19,621 nucleotides of DNA from XN24 sp047921395 (GCA_047921395.1 JBLRWH010000051.1:1-19621); one strand, 5' to 3'; positions 1 to 8,202 are shown, counted from the stretch's first letter. Numbers and translations: made by a program. The notes: generated by a model not told the origin, from the sequence alone.

Positions 1-24
1 CTAGCGCGCCCTCCCGGGGAGCGC

Positions 25-100
25 GGGTGCTTAGCTCAGCTGGGAGAGCGTCGCCCTTACAAGGCGAAGGTCGAAGGTTCGATCCCTTCAGCACCCACCA
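25..100 (+). tRNA. tRNA-Val (anticodon UAC)
   Basis: A complete cloverleaf can be folded. The acceptor stem gggtgct pairs with agcaccc, followed by discriminator A and an encoded CCA (98-100). The anticodon stem tcgcc/ggcga encloses loop cttacaa with anticodon TAC at 58-60, which reads GUA and related valine codons. The T arm is gaagg-ttcgatc-ccttc. It lies 11 nt before tRNA-Asp on the same strand, so the two are probably cut from one transcript. The 24 bases before it hold no recognisable gene. Confidence 0.96.
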
Positions 101-111
101 GGTTGATTCCA

Positions 112-188
112 GGAGCGGTAGTTCAGTTGGTTAGAATACCGGCCTGTCACGCCGGGGGTCGCGGGTTCGAGTCCCGTCCGCTCCGCCA
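112..188 (+). tRNA. tRNA-Asp (anticodon GUC)
   Basis: Nearly identical in layout to the E. coli aspartate tRNA. The acceptor stem ggagcgg pairs with ccgctcc, then discriminator G and an encoded CCA (186-188). The anticodon loop ctgtcac carries GTC at 146-148. The T arm is gcggg-ttcgagt-cccgt with the usual TTCGA core. It is the second tRNA of a pair and is followed 7 nt later by a terminator-like hairpin. Confidence 0.97.
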
Positions 189-195
189 ATGATCG

Positions 196-220
196 AAAGG
201 GCGCCCCCGGGGCGCCCTTT
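196..220 (+). terminator. Rho-independent-type terminator after the tRNA pair
   Basis: A perfect 10-bp stem (aaagggcgcc at 196-205 with ggcgcccttt at 211-220) encloses a 5-nt loop, with a short T tract within and after the 3' arm. It begins 7 nt after tRNA-Asp and should end the tRNA transcript in front of ppiD. The A/T ends of the stem could make it work in either direction. Confidence 0.75.
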
Positions 221-270
221 CACTTTCCGGACCCGACGGGTCCTGGATGCCACGAGAGCCGAGACAGTTC

Positions 271-2163
271 ATGCTGCAGAAAATACGCGAGTCAATCACG
301 GGCTGGGTCGCCTGGGCGATCATCATCACCATCGGCGTCGTATTCACCGTCTGGGGCATCGACCTGAGCATCACGCCCCGCGCAGTGGCCGCCAAGGTCA
401 ACGGCGAGGAAGTGCCGCTCGAGCCGGTGCGCCGCGCGTACCAGGAGCAGCTCTCGCAGTTCCGGCAGGCGATCCGCGGTGATGTGCCCGAGGAACTCGC
501 CGCCGAGATCAGGCGCGGCGTCATCGAGCAGTTCGTGCGCCGCGAGCTCCTGCAGCAGCGCATCGACGACCAGGGTTATCGCGTCGGCGACGCGGCCCTG
601 ATGAACCACATCCAGTCCTACGAGGTCTTCCAGGTCGGCGGCCGCTTCAGCATGGAGGCCTATCGCGCGGCCCTCAGCGGCGCCGGCTACACGCCCGCGA
701 TGTTCGAGGCCGAGCAGCGCAGGCTGCTCGAGGTTCAGCAGCTGCAGGACGCGCTCGTGCTGTCCTCATTCCTGACCCGCGATGAGCTCGAGCGCCGCGT
801 CGCGTTGCAACGCGAGCTGCGCGAGGTCGAATGGGTCAAGCTGCCCGTCGACCGGCTGCTCGCCGAGATCGAAGTGAGCGACGCCGACGTCGAGGCGCAA
901 TACCAGGCCACGCCCGAGCGCTGGATGCTGCCCGAGAGCGTCGACATCGCCTATATCGACCTCCGGCTCGACCGCTACGCCGAGGCGCTCGAAGTGTCCG
1001 AGGACGACCTCCGGGCATTCTACGAGTCGGAGCTGGCCCGCGAGCCGGAGCGCTTCGTCGGCCTCGAGCGCCGCAAGGCCGCGCACATTCTCCTGCGCTC
1101 CGCCGACGACGCCGAGGAGCGCATCAAGGCGTTGCGCGAGCGCATCGACGCGGGCGAGGCGTTCGCCGACGTTGCCGCCGAGGCGTCCGAGGACCCCGGC
1201 TCGGCCCGCAGCGGCGGCGACCTCGGCTGGGTCGAGTCCGGGATCATGGTCCCCGCCTTCGACAAGGCGCTGTTCGCCATGGAGCCCGGCACGGTGAGCG
1301 CCCCGGTGCGCACCGAGTTCGGCTGGCACCTGATCAAGCTGGACGACATCGAGAAGAGCGGCGGCGCGAGCTTCGAGGAGGCCCGTGAGGAGCTGTTGCG
1401 CGACTACCGCCTGCGTGCCGCCGAGGACCGTTATTACGACGGCGCGGAGACGCTCGCGCGCATCGCATTCGAGAACCCGGGCAGCCTGGAGGCGGCCGCG
1501 GCGGCGCTCGGCTACGAGATCGACACCGTCGAGGGCGTGACACGCCAGGGCGGGCCCGGCATTGCCGCTAATCCAGCGGTCATCGACGCGGCGTGGAGCG
1601 AAGCCGTGTTCGAGAGCCGTGAAAACAGTGCGCTGCTGGAACTCGATGACGGGCATGCCGCCGTGATCCGGGTCACCGCGCACAACCCGCCCGAGTTGCG
1701 GCCCCTGCAGGAAGTGGCCGAGCAGATCGCTGCCGAACTCCGCCGTGCGCGCGCCGCCGAACAGGCCCGCGAACTCGGCGCCCGGGCCAAGGCGATGCTC
1801 GAGGCGGGTGACAGCGTAGCCAATACCGCCGCGGCGCTGGAAGGCGATTTCGTCGCCGGCCTGACGATCGTGCGCAACGACGTGACGGTGCCGCCGGATG
1901 TCGCGCAGGCCGCCTTCGCGGCGCCGCGTCCCACTGGCGACATGCCGACGGTCGTGACCGCCGAGGGCGCGAGCGGCTACTTCGTGCTGCGCGTCCTTTC
2001 AGCCACGCCCGGCGGGCTCGACATGCTGACCGCGCAGGAGCTCTCCGAGCTGCGGGACCAGGCCCGCGGCGCGCGCGCCTCGCAGGAGCTGCAGGGCTAC
2101 CTCGAGGACCTGCGCCTCGGGGCCAAGGTCAAGGTCTTCGAGCAGTCGCTCCAGCAGCAGTAA
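271..2163 (+). CDS. ppiD: PpiD-type periplasmic chaperone with parvulin domain
   Basis: Membrane-anchored periplasmic folding factor of 630 residues, the usual PpiD size, which helps newly secreted proteins fold near the Sec translocon. A short cytoplasmic N-terminus (MLQKIRESITGW) is followed by one membrane helix at about residues 12-34. Next comes a SurA-like helical chaperone region, then a parvulin domain at about 268-358 with the family motifs AAHILL, SARSGGDLGW and EFGWHLIKL, and then a long C-terminal region. An ATG at 247 is also in frame, but PpiD proteins typically begin MLQKIR, so 271 is preferred. Neither start has a strong Shine-Dalgarno sequence; a small perfect hairpin (229-243) lies just upstream. 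The tRNA-Val/tRNA-Asp/ppiD order is familiar from gammaproteobacteria, where lon and hupB usually precede. Confidence 0.93.
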   Translation: MLQKIRESITGWVAWAIIITIGVVFTVWGIDLSITPRAVAAKVNGEEVPLEPVRRAYQEQLSQFRQAIRGDVPEELAAEIRRGVIEQFVRRELLQQRIDDQGYRVGDAALMNHIQSYEVFQVGGRFSMEAYRAALSGAGYTPAMFEAEQRRLLEVQQLQDALVLSSFLTRDELERRVALQRELREVEWVKLPVDRLLAEIEVSDADVEAQYQATPERWMLPESVDIAYIDLRLDRYAEALEVSEDDLRAFYESELAREPERFVGLERRKAAHILLRSADDAEERIKALRERIDAGEAFADVAAEASEDPGSARSGGDLGWVESGIMVPAFDKALFAMEPGTVSAPVRTEFGWHLIKLDDIEKSGGASFEEAREELLRDYRLRAAEDRYYDGAETLARIAFENPGSLEAAAAALGYEIDTVEGVTRQGGPGIAANPAVIDAAWSEAVFESRENSALLELDDGHAAVIRVTAHNPPELRPLQEVAEQIAAELRRARAAEQARELGARAKAMLEAGDSVANTAAALEGDFVAGLTIVRNDVTVPPDVAQAAFAAPRPTGDMPTVVTAEGASGYFVLRVLSATPGGLDMLTAQELSELRDQARGARASQELQGYLEDLRLGAKVKVFEQSLQQQ

Positions 2164-2174
2164 AGGCAGAAGAG

Positions 2175-2467
2175 GGCTCGCGCGGAGGCGCAGAGAGGCA
2201 GAGACGCGGAGAGTAGAAAATAGTGGGTTGGGTTGGGCCGCTTCGTCGGCTTCGGCCGGTTACAGTGTTTTCCCCGGCCCTGGGCCTGCCCTGTTTGCTG
2301 CGCGTCAGCGGGGCGCCTGTCTGGGCGCCCTGTTGACCTGTTCGGCTGCTCTCAGGCGACGCCGCCTGAACCGCCCCCACGGCCGCACCCCGGCGTCCGC
2401 CCCCAGCCTGGCAACCCTATATATATATCCCTCTGCGCCTCTGCCTCTCTGCGCCTCCGCGCGAGCC
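2175..2467. repeat. Inverted-arm repeat element, copy 1
   Basis: The left arm (2175-2212) and right arm (2431-2467) are inverted copies of each other, with 29 consecutive bases identical to the reverse complement, including ctctgcgcctccgcgcgag. The 218-nt interior starts with an A-rich patch (2214-2221) and ends with an alternating TA run (2419-2428) just before the right arm. It also holds a 7-bp GC hairpin (2311-2317 with 2324-2330). No gene is visible inside. The element fills the 371-bp gap between ppiD and the symporter, starting 11 nt after the ppiD stop and ending 67 nt before the symporter ATG. Confidence 0.9.
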
Positions 2468-2534
2468 GTATTTCTTCCCGGCGAAAGCCCCGCCGCAACG
2501 AGAAACCTGCCGGCGAGGCTGCTAACATCCCGCG

Positions 2535-3833
2535 ATGCGTAAATTGCAGCTCCACTGGCAGATCCTGATCGCCATCGCGGCCGGCATCGCCGCGGGCTGG
2601 CTCAGCGGTCAGGAAGCCGCGCTGTTTGGTGTGACCTTCTTCAGCGCCTACGACTTCGTCGGCACGCTGTTCATCAATGCGCTGAAGATGCTCATCGTGC
2701 CGCTGATCATGTCCTCGATCATCGTCGGCGTGGCGGGCATCGGCGGCGGCGGCAACCTCGGCCGGCTCGGTGGCAAGACCCTGCTCTTTTACGGCGTCAC
2801 CTCGACGTTCGCGATCCTCGTCGGGCTGCTGCTGGTCAATTTCGTGCAGCCGGGCATCGTGAACGGCGAGCCGGCCAGGGACCTGCTTGCGCTGGAGACC
2901 AGCACGCGGGCGGTCGCGGAGAGCGTCGGCGCTGCTGCGGGGGCCGGCGGCGGCGGACAACTCGCGCAGATGTTCCTCAGCATGGTGCCGCCGAACATCG
3001 TTCACGCGGCGGCCAACGGCCAGATGCTCGGGCTGATTTTTTTCAGCGTCGTGTTCGGCTACTTCATGACGCGCGTCGGCCACGAGCATGGCGACGCGAT
3101 GTACAAATTCTGGGACGCGCTGTTCGCGATCATGATGAAGATCACGAGCTGGGTGATGGCCTTCGCGCCGATCGGCGTGTTCGGCCTGGTCGCGCGCACC
3201 GTGGCGCAAACCGGCTTCGACGCGGCGCGGCCGCTCGTCGTGTTCAGCCTGACGGTGCTGGGTGCGCTGGCGGTCCACGCGCTGCTGACGATCCCGCTGC
3301 TGGTCCGCCTCGTGGCGCGCGCCAGCCCGATCGCGTTGTATCGTGCCGCCGCACCGGCGCTGCTGACCGCGTTCTCGACGGCGTCGTCCTCGGCGACGCT
3401 GCCGATCACCATGGACGCGATGGAGCGGCGCGCCGGGGTGTCGAACCGCGTCTCGAGCTTCGTGCTGCCCTTGGGCGCGACCATCAACATGAACGGCACG
3501 GCGCTCTATGAATGCGTCGCCGCGATCTTCATCGCGCAGGCCTACGGCCTCGAGCTGTCCTTCGGCGTCCAGTTCGTGATTGTCGTCACGGCGCTCGTCA
3601 CGTCGGTGGGCGTGGCCGGCATTCCGTCCGCCTCGCTGGTGGCCATCGCGATCATCCTTGCGGCCGTCGGCCTCCCCGTCGAGGCCATCGGCGTGCTGTT
3701 CGTGTTCGACCGCCTCCTCGACATGGCGCGCACCGCCATCAACATCCTCGGCGACTGCACCTGCGCGGTGCTCGTCGCCCGGCTCGAGGGCGAGGAAGGC
3801 GTCCTGAACCAGGGCGGCGTGAAACGGCCCTAA
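2535..3833 (+). CDS. Dicarboxylate/amino acid:cation symporter (DAACS, SDF family)
   Basis: Inner-membrane secondary transporter of 432 residues that imports acidic amino acids or dicarboxylates with Na+ or H+, related to GltP, DctA and archaeal GltPh. Visible hallmarks are NALKMLIVPLIMSSIIVG near the N-terminus, the serine-rich hairpin loop SSSATLP from residue 284, the cation site NMNGTALYE around N320, and a C-terminal FDRLLDMARTAINILGD with D392, D396, R399, T400 and N403. The arginine matches the one that binds the side-chain carboxylate in GltPh, so an acidic substrate is likely (inference). There is no clear Shine-Dalgarno sequence before the ATG. Repeat copy 1 lies directly upstream, and the stop codon overlaps that of the convergent FkbM gene. 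Confidence 0.92.
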   Translation: MRKLQLHWQILIAIAAGIAAGWLSGQEAALFGVTFFSAYDFVGTLFINALKMLIVPLIMSSIIVGVAGIGGGGNLGRLGGKTLLFYGVTSTFAILVGLLLVNFVQPGIVNGEPARDLLALETSTRAVAESVGAAAGAGGGGQLAQMFLSMVPPNIVHAAANGQMLGLIFFSVVFGYFMTRVGHEHGDAMYKFWDALFAIMMKITSWVMAFAPIGVFGLVARTVAQTGFDAARPLVVFSLTVLGALAVHALLTIPLLVRLVARASPIALYRAAAPALLTAFSTASSSATLPITMDAMERRAGVSNRVSSFVLPLGATINMNGTALYECVAAIFIAQAYGLELSFGVQFVIVVTALVTSVGVAGIPSASLVAIAIILAAVGLPVEAIGVLFVFDRLLDMARTAINILGDCTCAVLVARLEGEEGVLNQGGVKRP

Positions 3834-4672
3834 ATCGCCAGGGCGTTCGGGTCCGGCGGCGGCGCAGCCACGTGCCGGGTGGGCCGGGCCCAGAAGAGGT
3901 TGCGCGGCTGCGCGTCGGCCAGCAGCTCCGCGCGCTCCACGGGGCGCGGGCCATCGGCCTCGAGCACCGCGGGCACGAAACCCAGTTCCACGAGCAGGTC
4001 GAGCATGCCGGCCGGATGCACGTCCGCCTGCGCGAGGCGCGCCGGCGCGAATTCGGTCAGCAGGGCGCGGCAGCGGCCGAGGGTCTCCTGCGCGCCGCGC
4101 AGGGCAAAGTATTCGAACCCCTCGACGCCGATCTTGATGAACCCAACGGGCCGCTTGTCCAGTCCCTGGCGACGGCAGTAGTCGTCCAGGCTGACCATCT
4201 CGACCCCGATCGATTCGGCCTGGTTCAGCGCCAGCAGCCCGCCGCGGTTCCGGCGCCGGTAACCGTAACGATGCAGGGTCGCTGGCCCTGAGTCCTCGCC
4301 CACGGCCGCGCCGACCACGGTGACCGCGTCGGCGCGGTTGCGGCTGGCGTTTTCCTGCAGCATGCCGCGCATCCACGGATCGGGCTCGAACGCGTGGATC
4401 GACGCGCCGCGCGGCGCGATGCTGGCCAGCAGCATCGAATACCAGCCGACGCTCGCGCCGATGTCGAACACCAGGTCATCGGGTTCGAGCTCGAGCCTGG
4501 TGGCGAGGAAGTTCGTAACCTCCGGGGCATGCATGCCGCGGCGGAACAGATTCCGGCCGGCGGCGTCGCGCGCAGGGACGCGCATCTCCAGCGCGAACTC
4601 GGGCACGCGCGCCAGCAGGGTCTCGCGCCCGAGCATGAAGCGCTGCACTAGGAAAGCGGCGGAGCGAATCAT
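3830..4672 (-). CDS. FkbM-family SAM-dependent methyltransferase
   Basis: A predicted soluble class I methyltransferase of 280 residues. The SAM-binding motif reads VFDIGASVGWYSMLLASI and is followed by IHAFEPDPWM; the FkbM signature appears as GFIKIGVEGFEYFALRGA. In this family the signature is normally IKIDVEGxE, so residue 182 is Gly (GGC) where Asp (GAC) is expected. The frame is otherwise intact. Substrates of FkbM proteins are diverse (sugars, polyketides), and none can be assigned here. The start MIRSAAFL lies 7 nt after the fabI stop, so the two genes are probably co-transcribed. Its TAG stop overlaps the TAA of the convergent symporter gene within 3830-3833. Confidence 0.85.
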   Translation of the reverse strand: MIRSAAFLVQRFMLGRETLLARVPEFALEMRVPARDAAGRNLFRRGMHAPEVTNFLATRLELEPDDLVFDIGASVGWYSMLLASIAPRGASIHAFEPDPWMRGMLQENASRNRADAVTVVGAAVGEDSGPATLHRYGYRRRNRGGLLALNQAESIGVEMVSLDDYCRRQGLDKRPVGFIKIGVEGFEYFALRGAQETLGRCRALLTEFAPARLAQADVHPAGMLDLLVELGFVPAVLEADGPRPVERAELLADAQPRNLFWARPTRHVAAPPPDPNALAI

Positions 4673-4679
4673 GTGGCGC

Positions 4680-5468
4680 TCAGTCTTCCGGCAACGACAT
4701 GCCGACGTGACTGTAGCCGCCGTCCACGTAGAGGATCTCGCCGGTGATGCCCGCGGCGAGATCCGAGCACAGGAAGGCGGCCGCGTTGCCGACATCCTCG
4801 ATCGTCACGTTGCGCTGCAGGGGGGCGATGCGCGCGACCTGCGCGAGCATCTTGCGGAAGCCGCCGATGCCGGCCGCGGCGAGCGTCTTGATCGGCCCGG
4901 CCGAGATGCCGTTCACGCGCAGGCCCTCGGCGCCGAGGTCGGCCGCGAGGAAGCGCACCGTCGCCTCGAGGCTGGCCTTCGCCGGGCCCATGACGTTGTA
5001 GTTCGGCACGGCGCGCACCGCGCCGAGATAGCTGAGCGTCAGCAGCGAGCCGCCGCGCCCCTGCATCAGCGGCAGCCCGGCCTGCGCGAGCGCGGCGAAG
5101 CTGTACGCACTGATGTCGTGCGCGATGCGGAAGCCCTCGCGCGTCACGGAGTCGACGAAGCGTCCGGCGAGCTGGTCGCGCGGCGCGAACCCCACCGAGT
5201 GCACCAGCACGTCGAGGCCGTCCCAGTGGTTGCCCAGCGCCTCGAACGCTGTCTTGATTTGCTCGTCGTCGGCCACGTCCATCGCGCAGGTGAAGCCGCC
5301 GCCGAGCTGCTCGGCCATGGCCTCGACGCGCGGCTTGAGCTTGTCGCCCTGGTAGGTGAACGCGAGTTCCGCGCCCTCGCGCGCCATCGCCTGCGCGATG
5401 CCCCACGCGATCGAACGCTCGCTGGCGAGGCCGACGATCAGCGCGCGCTTGCCGTTAAGAAATCCCAT
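4680..5468 (-). CDS. fabI: Enoyl-[acyl-carrier-protein] reductase (NADH)
   Basis: Catalyses the last reduction of each fatty-acid elongation round, trans-2-enoyl-ACP to acyl-ACP, in the cytoplasm. The 262-residue length is typical. It is a divergent short-chain dehydrogenase: the cofactor site is LIVGLASERSIAWGIA near the N-terminus, and the FabI catalytic pattern is Tyr147 (LSYLGA) plus Tyr157-x6-Lys164 (YNVMGPAK). The C-terminal GEILYVDGGYS is also characteristic. A strong Shine-Dalgarno sequence (ggaggag, complement of 5476-5482) lies 7 nt before the ATG. FabI is the target of triclosan and diazaborines. An FkbM gene follows 7 nt downstream; repeat copy 2 lies upstream. Confidence 0.96.
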   Translation of the reverse strand: MGFLNGKRALIVGLASERSIAWGIAQAMAREGAELAFTYQGDKLKPRVEAMAEQLGGGFTCAMDVADDEQIKTAFEALGNHWDGLDVLVHSVGFAPRDQLAGRFVDSVTREGFRIAHDISAYSFAALAQAGLPLMQGRGGSLLTLSYLGAVRAVPNYNVMGPAKASLEATVRFLAADLGAEGLRVNGISAGPIKTLAAAGIGGFRKMLAQVARIAPLQRNVTIEDVGNAAAFLCSDLAAGITGEILYVDGGYSHVGMSLPED

Positions 5469-5514
5469 GGTCGTTCTCCTCCGGTGGGGTTTTTGCCTGT
5501 CTCGGCGCTTTGTT

Positions 5515-5670
5515 CTCGCGCGGAGGCGCAGAGGCGCAGAGGGGCAGAGTTTTTTATAATTGGGCTGTCGTGGTGTTCGCGTCGTTGTGATCGATGGCGC
5601 CGGCTAGTCGTGACCTGATTTCTATATATCCATCTCCGCGTCTCTGCCTCTCTGCGCCTCCGCGCGAGCC
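5515..5670. repeat. Inverted-arm repeat element, copy 2
   Basis: The left arm (5515-5549) and right arm (5634-5670) are inverted copies sharing the 19-base core ctctgcgcctccgcgcgag and then drifting in register. The 84-nt interior is the shortest of the family. It has an AT-rich head next to each arm: ttttttataatt (about 5550-5561) and tatatat (about 5623-5629). The element fills the gap between mltD and fabI, both on the minus strand. It begins 8 nt after the mltD stop and ends 46 nt before the fabI ATG. The left head, read on the minus strand, contains a -10-like box upstream of fabI, but no good -35 is seen. Confidence 0.88.
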
Positions 5671-5678
5671 TGTTCTTA

Positions 5679-7355
5679 TCAGCCGCCCGATTGCGCGATG
5701 ACGTCCACGTGCAGGATCAGGCGCTGGCCGGGTTGCAGGTGCTTCTTGCCGTCCAGGCGGTTCCAGCGCTTGATGTCGTTCACCGACACCCGGAAATTGT
5801 TCGCGATGCGGTACAGCGAGTCGCCGCGCCGCACAGTGTAGTTCACCTTGCGCAGCTGCGGCGCAGCGGCCGGTGGGCGCGCCGCGGCAGTCGCGGAGCC
5901 GTCGCCACCCGGACGCCAGACGACCAGCGTGCGGCCGACGGACAGGGTGTCGCCCGGCGCCATGCCATTCCAGGCCGCCAGCTCGCGCACGCCGACGTTG
6001 TGACGGCGCGAGATCGACCACAGCGAGTCGCCGTTGCGCACGGTGTGCTCGCTGCGCACGCGCCCGGCGCGCTCGCGCTGCTGCGTGCTGGCGAGGCGGT
6101 TGTCGGCGCTGAGCGGGTAATCGGCGACGCTGCGCGTCGAGGTCGGCACCATCAGGTGCGAGCCGACGCGGATCTGCGTGCCGGACAGGTCGTTGACCGA
6201 CTGCAGCACCGCCACGGTGGTCTTGTAGCGCCGCGCAATGCCGCCGAGGGTATCGCCGGAGCGCACCTGGTGGCGCTGCCAGCGCACCCGCTCGCCCGGG
6301 TCGAGCGCCACGACCGCGGCGGCAAAGTCCTCGGCCACCTCGAGCGGCAGCTGCAGCCGATGCGGCCCCTCCGGGTCCGTGGCCCAGCGGTTGAAGCCCG
6401 GGTTGAGGGCCTGCAGCGCGGCGAGCTCGATCCCGGCCAGCTCCGCGGCGACCGCGAGGTCGATCTGGCCGTCCAGTTCCACGGCGGTGAATACCGGCGC
6501 ATTCGGAATGGATGGCAACTCGAGCTGGTACTTGTCGGGCGCCGCGATGACGTCGGCGAGGCCCAGCAGGCGCGGCACGTAGCCGCGCGTCTCGGCCGGC
6601 AGCTGCAGGTTCCAGAAATCCGTGGGCCGGCCGGCGGCCTGGTTCTTGCGAATCGCCCGGCCGACCGTGCCCTCGCCGCAGTTGTACGCCGCCACCGCCA
6701 GCAGCCAGTCGCCGTCGAACAAGCCGTGCAGGTACTCGAGGTAATCGAGCGCGGCGCGCGTGGACTCGACCACGTCGCGCCGGCCGTCGTACCACCAGTT
6801 CTGCTTCAGGCCGAAGCGCTTCCCGGTGCCTGGAATGAATTGCCACATCCCGGCCGCGCGGCCGTGTGAATAGGCGAACGGATCGAAGGCGCTCTCGATG
6901 ATGGGCAGGAAGGCGAGTTCGGCAGGGAGGCCGCGGGCCTCGATCTCGGCCGCCACGTGCGAGAGATAGGGGCGGGCGCGGGTGAAGACGCGGTCCAGGT
7001 AGGCGTCATGCCGGGCGTACCAGTCGGCTTGTTGGGCGATTGCGGCTTGGTCCGCCTGCGGCAGGGCATACCCGGCGCGCAGCCGCTCGAGCAGGTCCTC
7101 GACCGGAGCCTCGACCGGAGCCTCGGCTGGCGCGTCGGCGACGGACAGCTCGGATGGGGACAGGGTCGTGGCGTCCGGCGCGGGGCGGGGCGTCCGGCGG
7201 GCGCTCGCGTTGGGCTGCGGTGCGGGGGCCTGCGAGGTGACACCAGTCGGCGCTGTCTCCGCGGCGATGTCCGGGGACTCTCCGCGGGGCGTGGCGCAGG
7301 CGGCCAGCGAGACGGTGACGAGGAGGCATCCGAGCCGGTGGCGTCGATGGGGCAA
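5679..7355 (-). CDS. mltD: Membrane-bound lytic murein transglycosylase D with three LysM domains
   Basis: Outer-membrane lipoprotein that cleaves the glycan strands of peptidoglycan, forming 1,6-anhydro-muropeptides. The N-terminus is basic, then hydrophobic, ending in a lipobox (VSLAAC), followed by a Pro/Ala-rich linker. The SLT domain has catalytic Glu154 in PIIESAFDP, then GRAAGMWQFIPGTG and AVAAYNCGEGTV. Three LysM modules (about residues 362-405, 435-480 and 505-549) each begin with a form of VRxGDxL and should bind peptidoglycan. I start it at a TTG (7353-7355) because ggagg lies 7 nt upstream and the signal peptide begins there; no ATG fits. The protein is 558 residues. gloB ends 14 nt upstream, so the two are probably one transcript, as in other gammaproteobacteria where mltD and gloB are neighbours. 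Confidence 0.93.
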   Translation of the reverse strand: MPHRRHRLGCLLVTVSLAACATPRGESPDIAAETAPTGVTSQAPAPQPNASARRTPRPAPDATTLSPSELSVADAPAEAPVEAPVEDLLERLRAGYALPQADQAAIAQQADWYARHDAYLDRVFTRARPYLSHVAAEIEARGLPAELAFLPIIESAFDPFAYSHGRAAGMWQFIPGTGKRFGLKQNWWYDGRRDVVESTRAALDYLEYLHGLFDGDWLLAVAAYNCGEGTVGRAIRKNQAAGRPTDFWNLQLPAETRGYVPRLLGLADVIAAPDKYQLELPSIPNAPVFTAVELDGQIDLAVAAELAGIELAALQALNPGFNRWATDPEGPHRLQLPLEVAEDFAAAVVALDPGERVRWQRHQVRSGDTLGGIARRYKTTVAVLQSVNDLSGTQIRVGSHLMVPTSTRSVADYPLSADNRLASTQQRERAGRVRSEHTVRNGDSLWSISRRHNVGVRELAAWNGMAPGDTLSVGRTLVVWRPGGDGSATAAARPPAAAPQLRKVNYTVRRGDSLYRIANNFRVSVNDIKRWNRLDGKKHLQPGQRLILHVDVIAQSGG

Positions 7356-7362
7356 AACTGAA

Positions 7363-7367
7363 CCTCC
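7363..7367 (-). promoter_or_regulatory. Shine-Dalgarno site that sets the TTG start of mltD
   Basis: The minus-strand sequence ggagg lies between the gloB stop (7370-7372) and the TTG at 7353-7355, with a 7-nt spacer. No ATG or GTG occurs between the gloB stop and the lipoprotein signal peptide, so this site supports a TTG start. Confidence 0.75.
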
Positions 7368-7369
7368 GC

Positions 7370-8143
7370 TCAGGCGAATTCGTTCTTCCAGTGCCGCACG
7401 GCGGCGAACACGTCGACGCGCGCCGCGAGCGGAGCACCGGCGTGGCGCGCCGCGGCGTCTCTCACCGCGGGCTCGTTGCAGCGCAGGAAGGGATTGATGC
7501 GCTTTTCGAGCGCCAGGGTCGACGGCAGGCTCGGCGTATCGTCGCTGCGCAGCGTCGCCACGTCGTCGGCATGCTGCGCGATGTCGGGATTGTGCGGCTC
7601 CACTGCCTGGGCGAAGTGCAGGTTGGCGAGGGTGTACTCGTGGCCGCAGTAGATGCGGGTGTCGTCGGGCAGCGCCGCCAGCGCGTCGAGCGAGGCGAGC
7701 ATCTGTGCGGGCGTGCCCTCGAACACCCGTCCGCAACCGGCGCTGAACAGCGTGTCGCCGCAGAACAGGGCGTCATGGCCGTAAAAGGCGATATGCCCGG
7801 CCGTGTGGCCCGGGATGTCGATGATGTCGAACGCCAGGCCCAGTTCCGGCAGTTCCACGCGGTCTCCGCCGGCGACCGCGTCCGTCATGCCCGCGACCGG
7901 TTCGTTGGCCGGGCCCCAGGCGGGAATGTCGAAGGCCCGGCGCAGTGCGGTGATGCCGCCGGAGTGGTCGGGATGGTGATGCGTGAGCAGGATCGCGACG
8001 GGCTCCAGGCCTTGGGCTGCGAGGGCGCGCTTGACCGGCTCCGCATCGCCCGGGTCCACGACCGCGACGCGACGCGGGTCCGTGCCGTGGATCAGCCAGA
8101 TGTAGTTGTCCCTGAAGGCCTTGACGGGCGTCACCTTGAGCAT
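7370..8143 (-). CDS. gloB: Hydroxyacylglutathione hydrolase (glyoxalase II)
   Basis: Metallo-beta-lactamase-fold enzyme of 257 residues that hydrolyses S-lactoylglutathione to D-lactate and glutathione, the second step of methylglyoxal detoxification. The metal motif THHHPDH supplies H55, H57, D59 and H60. Other family motifs are PGHTAGHIAFY, LFCGDTLFSAGCGR, the substrate-site stretch IYCGHEYTLANLHFA, and a C-terminal HWKNEF. The start MLKVTPVKAFRDNYIW aligns with the family; an earlier in-frame ATG (8236) would add residues encoded by the REP-like hairpins and is rejected. No clear Shine-Dalgarno sequence is seen. It is transcribed ahead of mltD and diverges from the methyltransferase gene. 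Confidence 0.95.
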   Translation of the reverse strand: MLKVTPVKAFRDNYIWLIHGTDPRRVAVVDPGDAEPVKRALAAQGLEPVAILLTHHHPDHSGGITALRRAFDIPAWGPANEPVAGMTDAVAGGDRVELPELGLAFDIIDIPGHTAGHIAFYGHDALFCGDTLFSAGCGRVFEGTPAQMLASLDALAALPDDTRIYCGHEYTLANLHFAQAVEPHNPDIAQHADDVATLRSDDTPSLPSTLALEKRINPFLRCNEPAVRDAAARHAGAPLAARVDVFAAVRHWKNEFA

Positions 8144-8202
8144 CCGGGGCATTCTACTGAAAGGTGAACCCGGCCGAAACGATTGAATCCACACTTTCGG
8201 CT

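Noticed and set aside
247..270. Eight extra residues at the PpiD N-terminus from an upstream ATG
   Set aside because: The family N-terminus begins at MLQKIR (271), and the added residues are not conserved. No better ribosome site supports 247.
2228..2568. Short plus-strand open frames within repeat copy 1 and reaching into the symporter gene
   Set aside because: They translate the repeat arm into LCASA/PLCASAR-like residues and run into the symporter in the wrong frame; this is a repeat artefact, not a gene.
2352..4376. Long open frame on the minus strand (674 codons) over the symporter and FkbM region
   Set aside because: It is antisense to the clearly recognisable symporter and runs out of frame with the FkbM gene. 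Its product is an Arg/Asp/His-rich low-complexity sequence typical of shadow frames in GC-rich DNA.
3830..4672. FkbM gene as a pseudogene because of the altered signature residue
   Set aside because: The frame is open throughout, the length is normal, the SAM-binding region is intact, and it is tightly linked to fabI. One substitution is not enough to call it broken.
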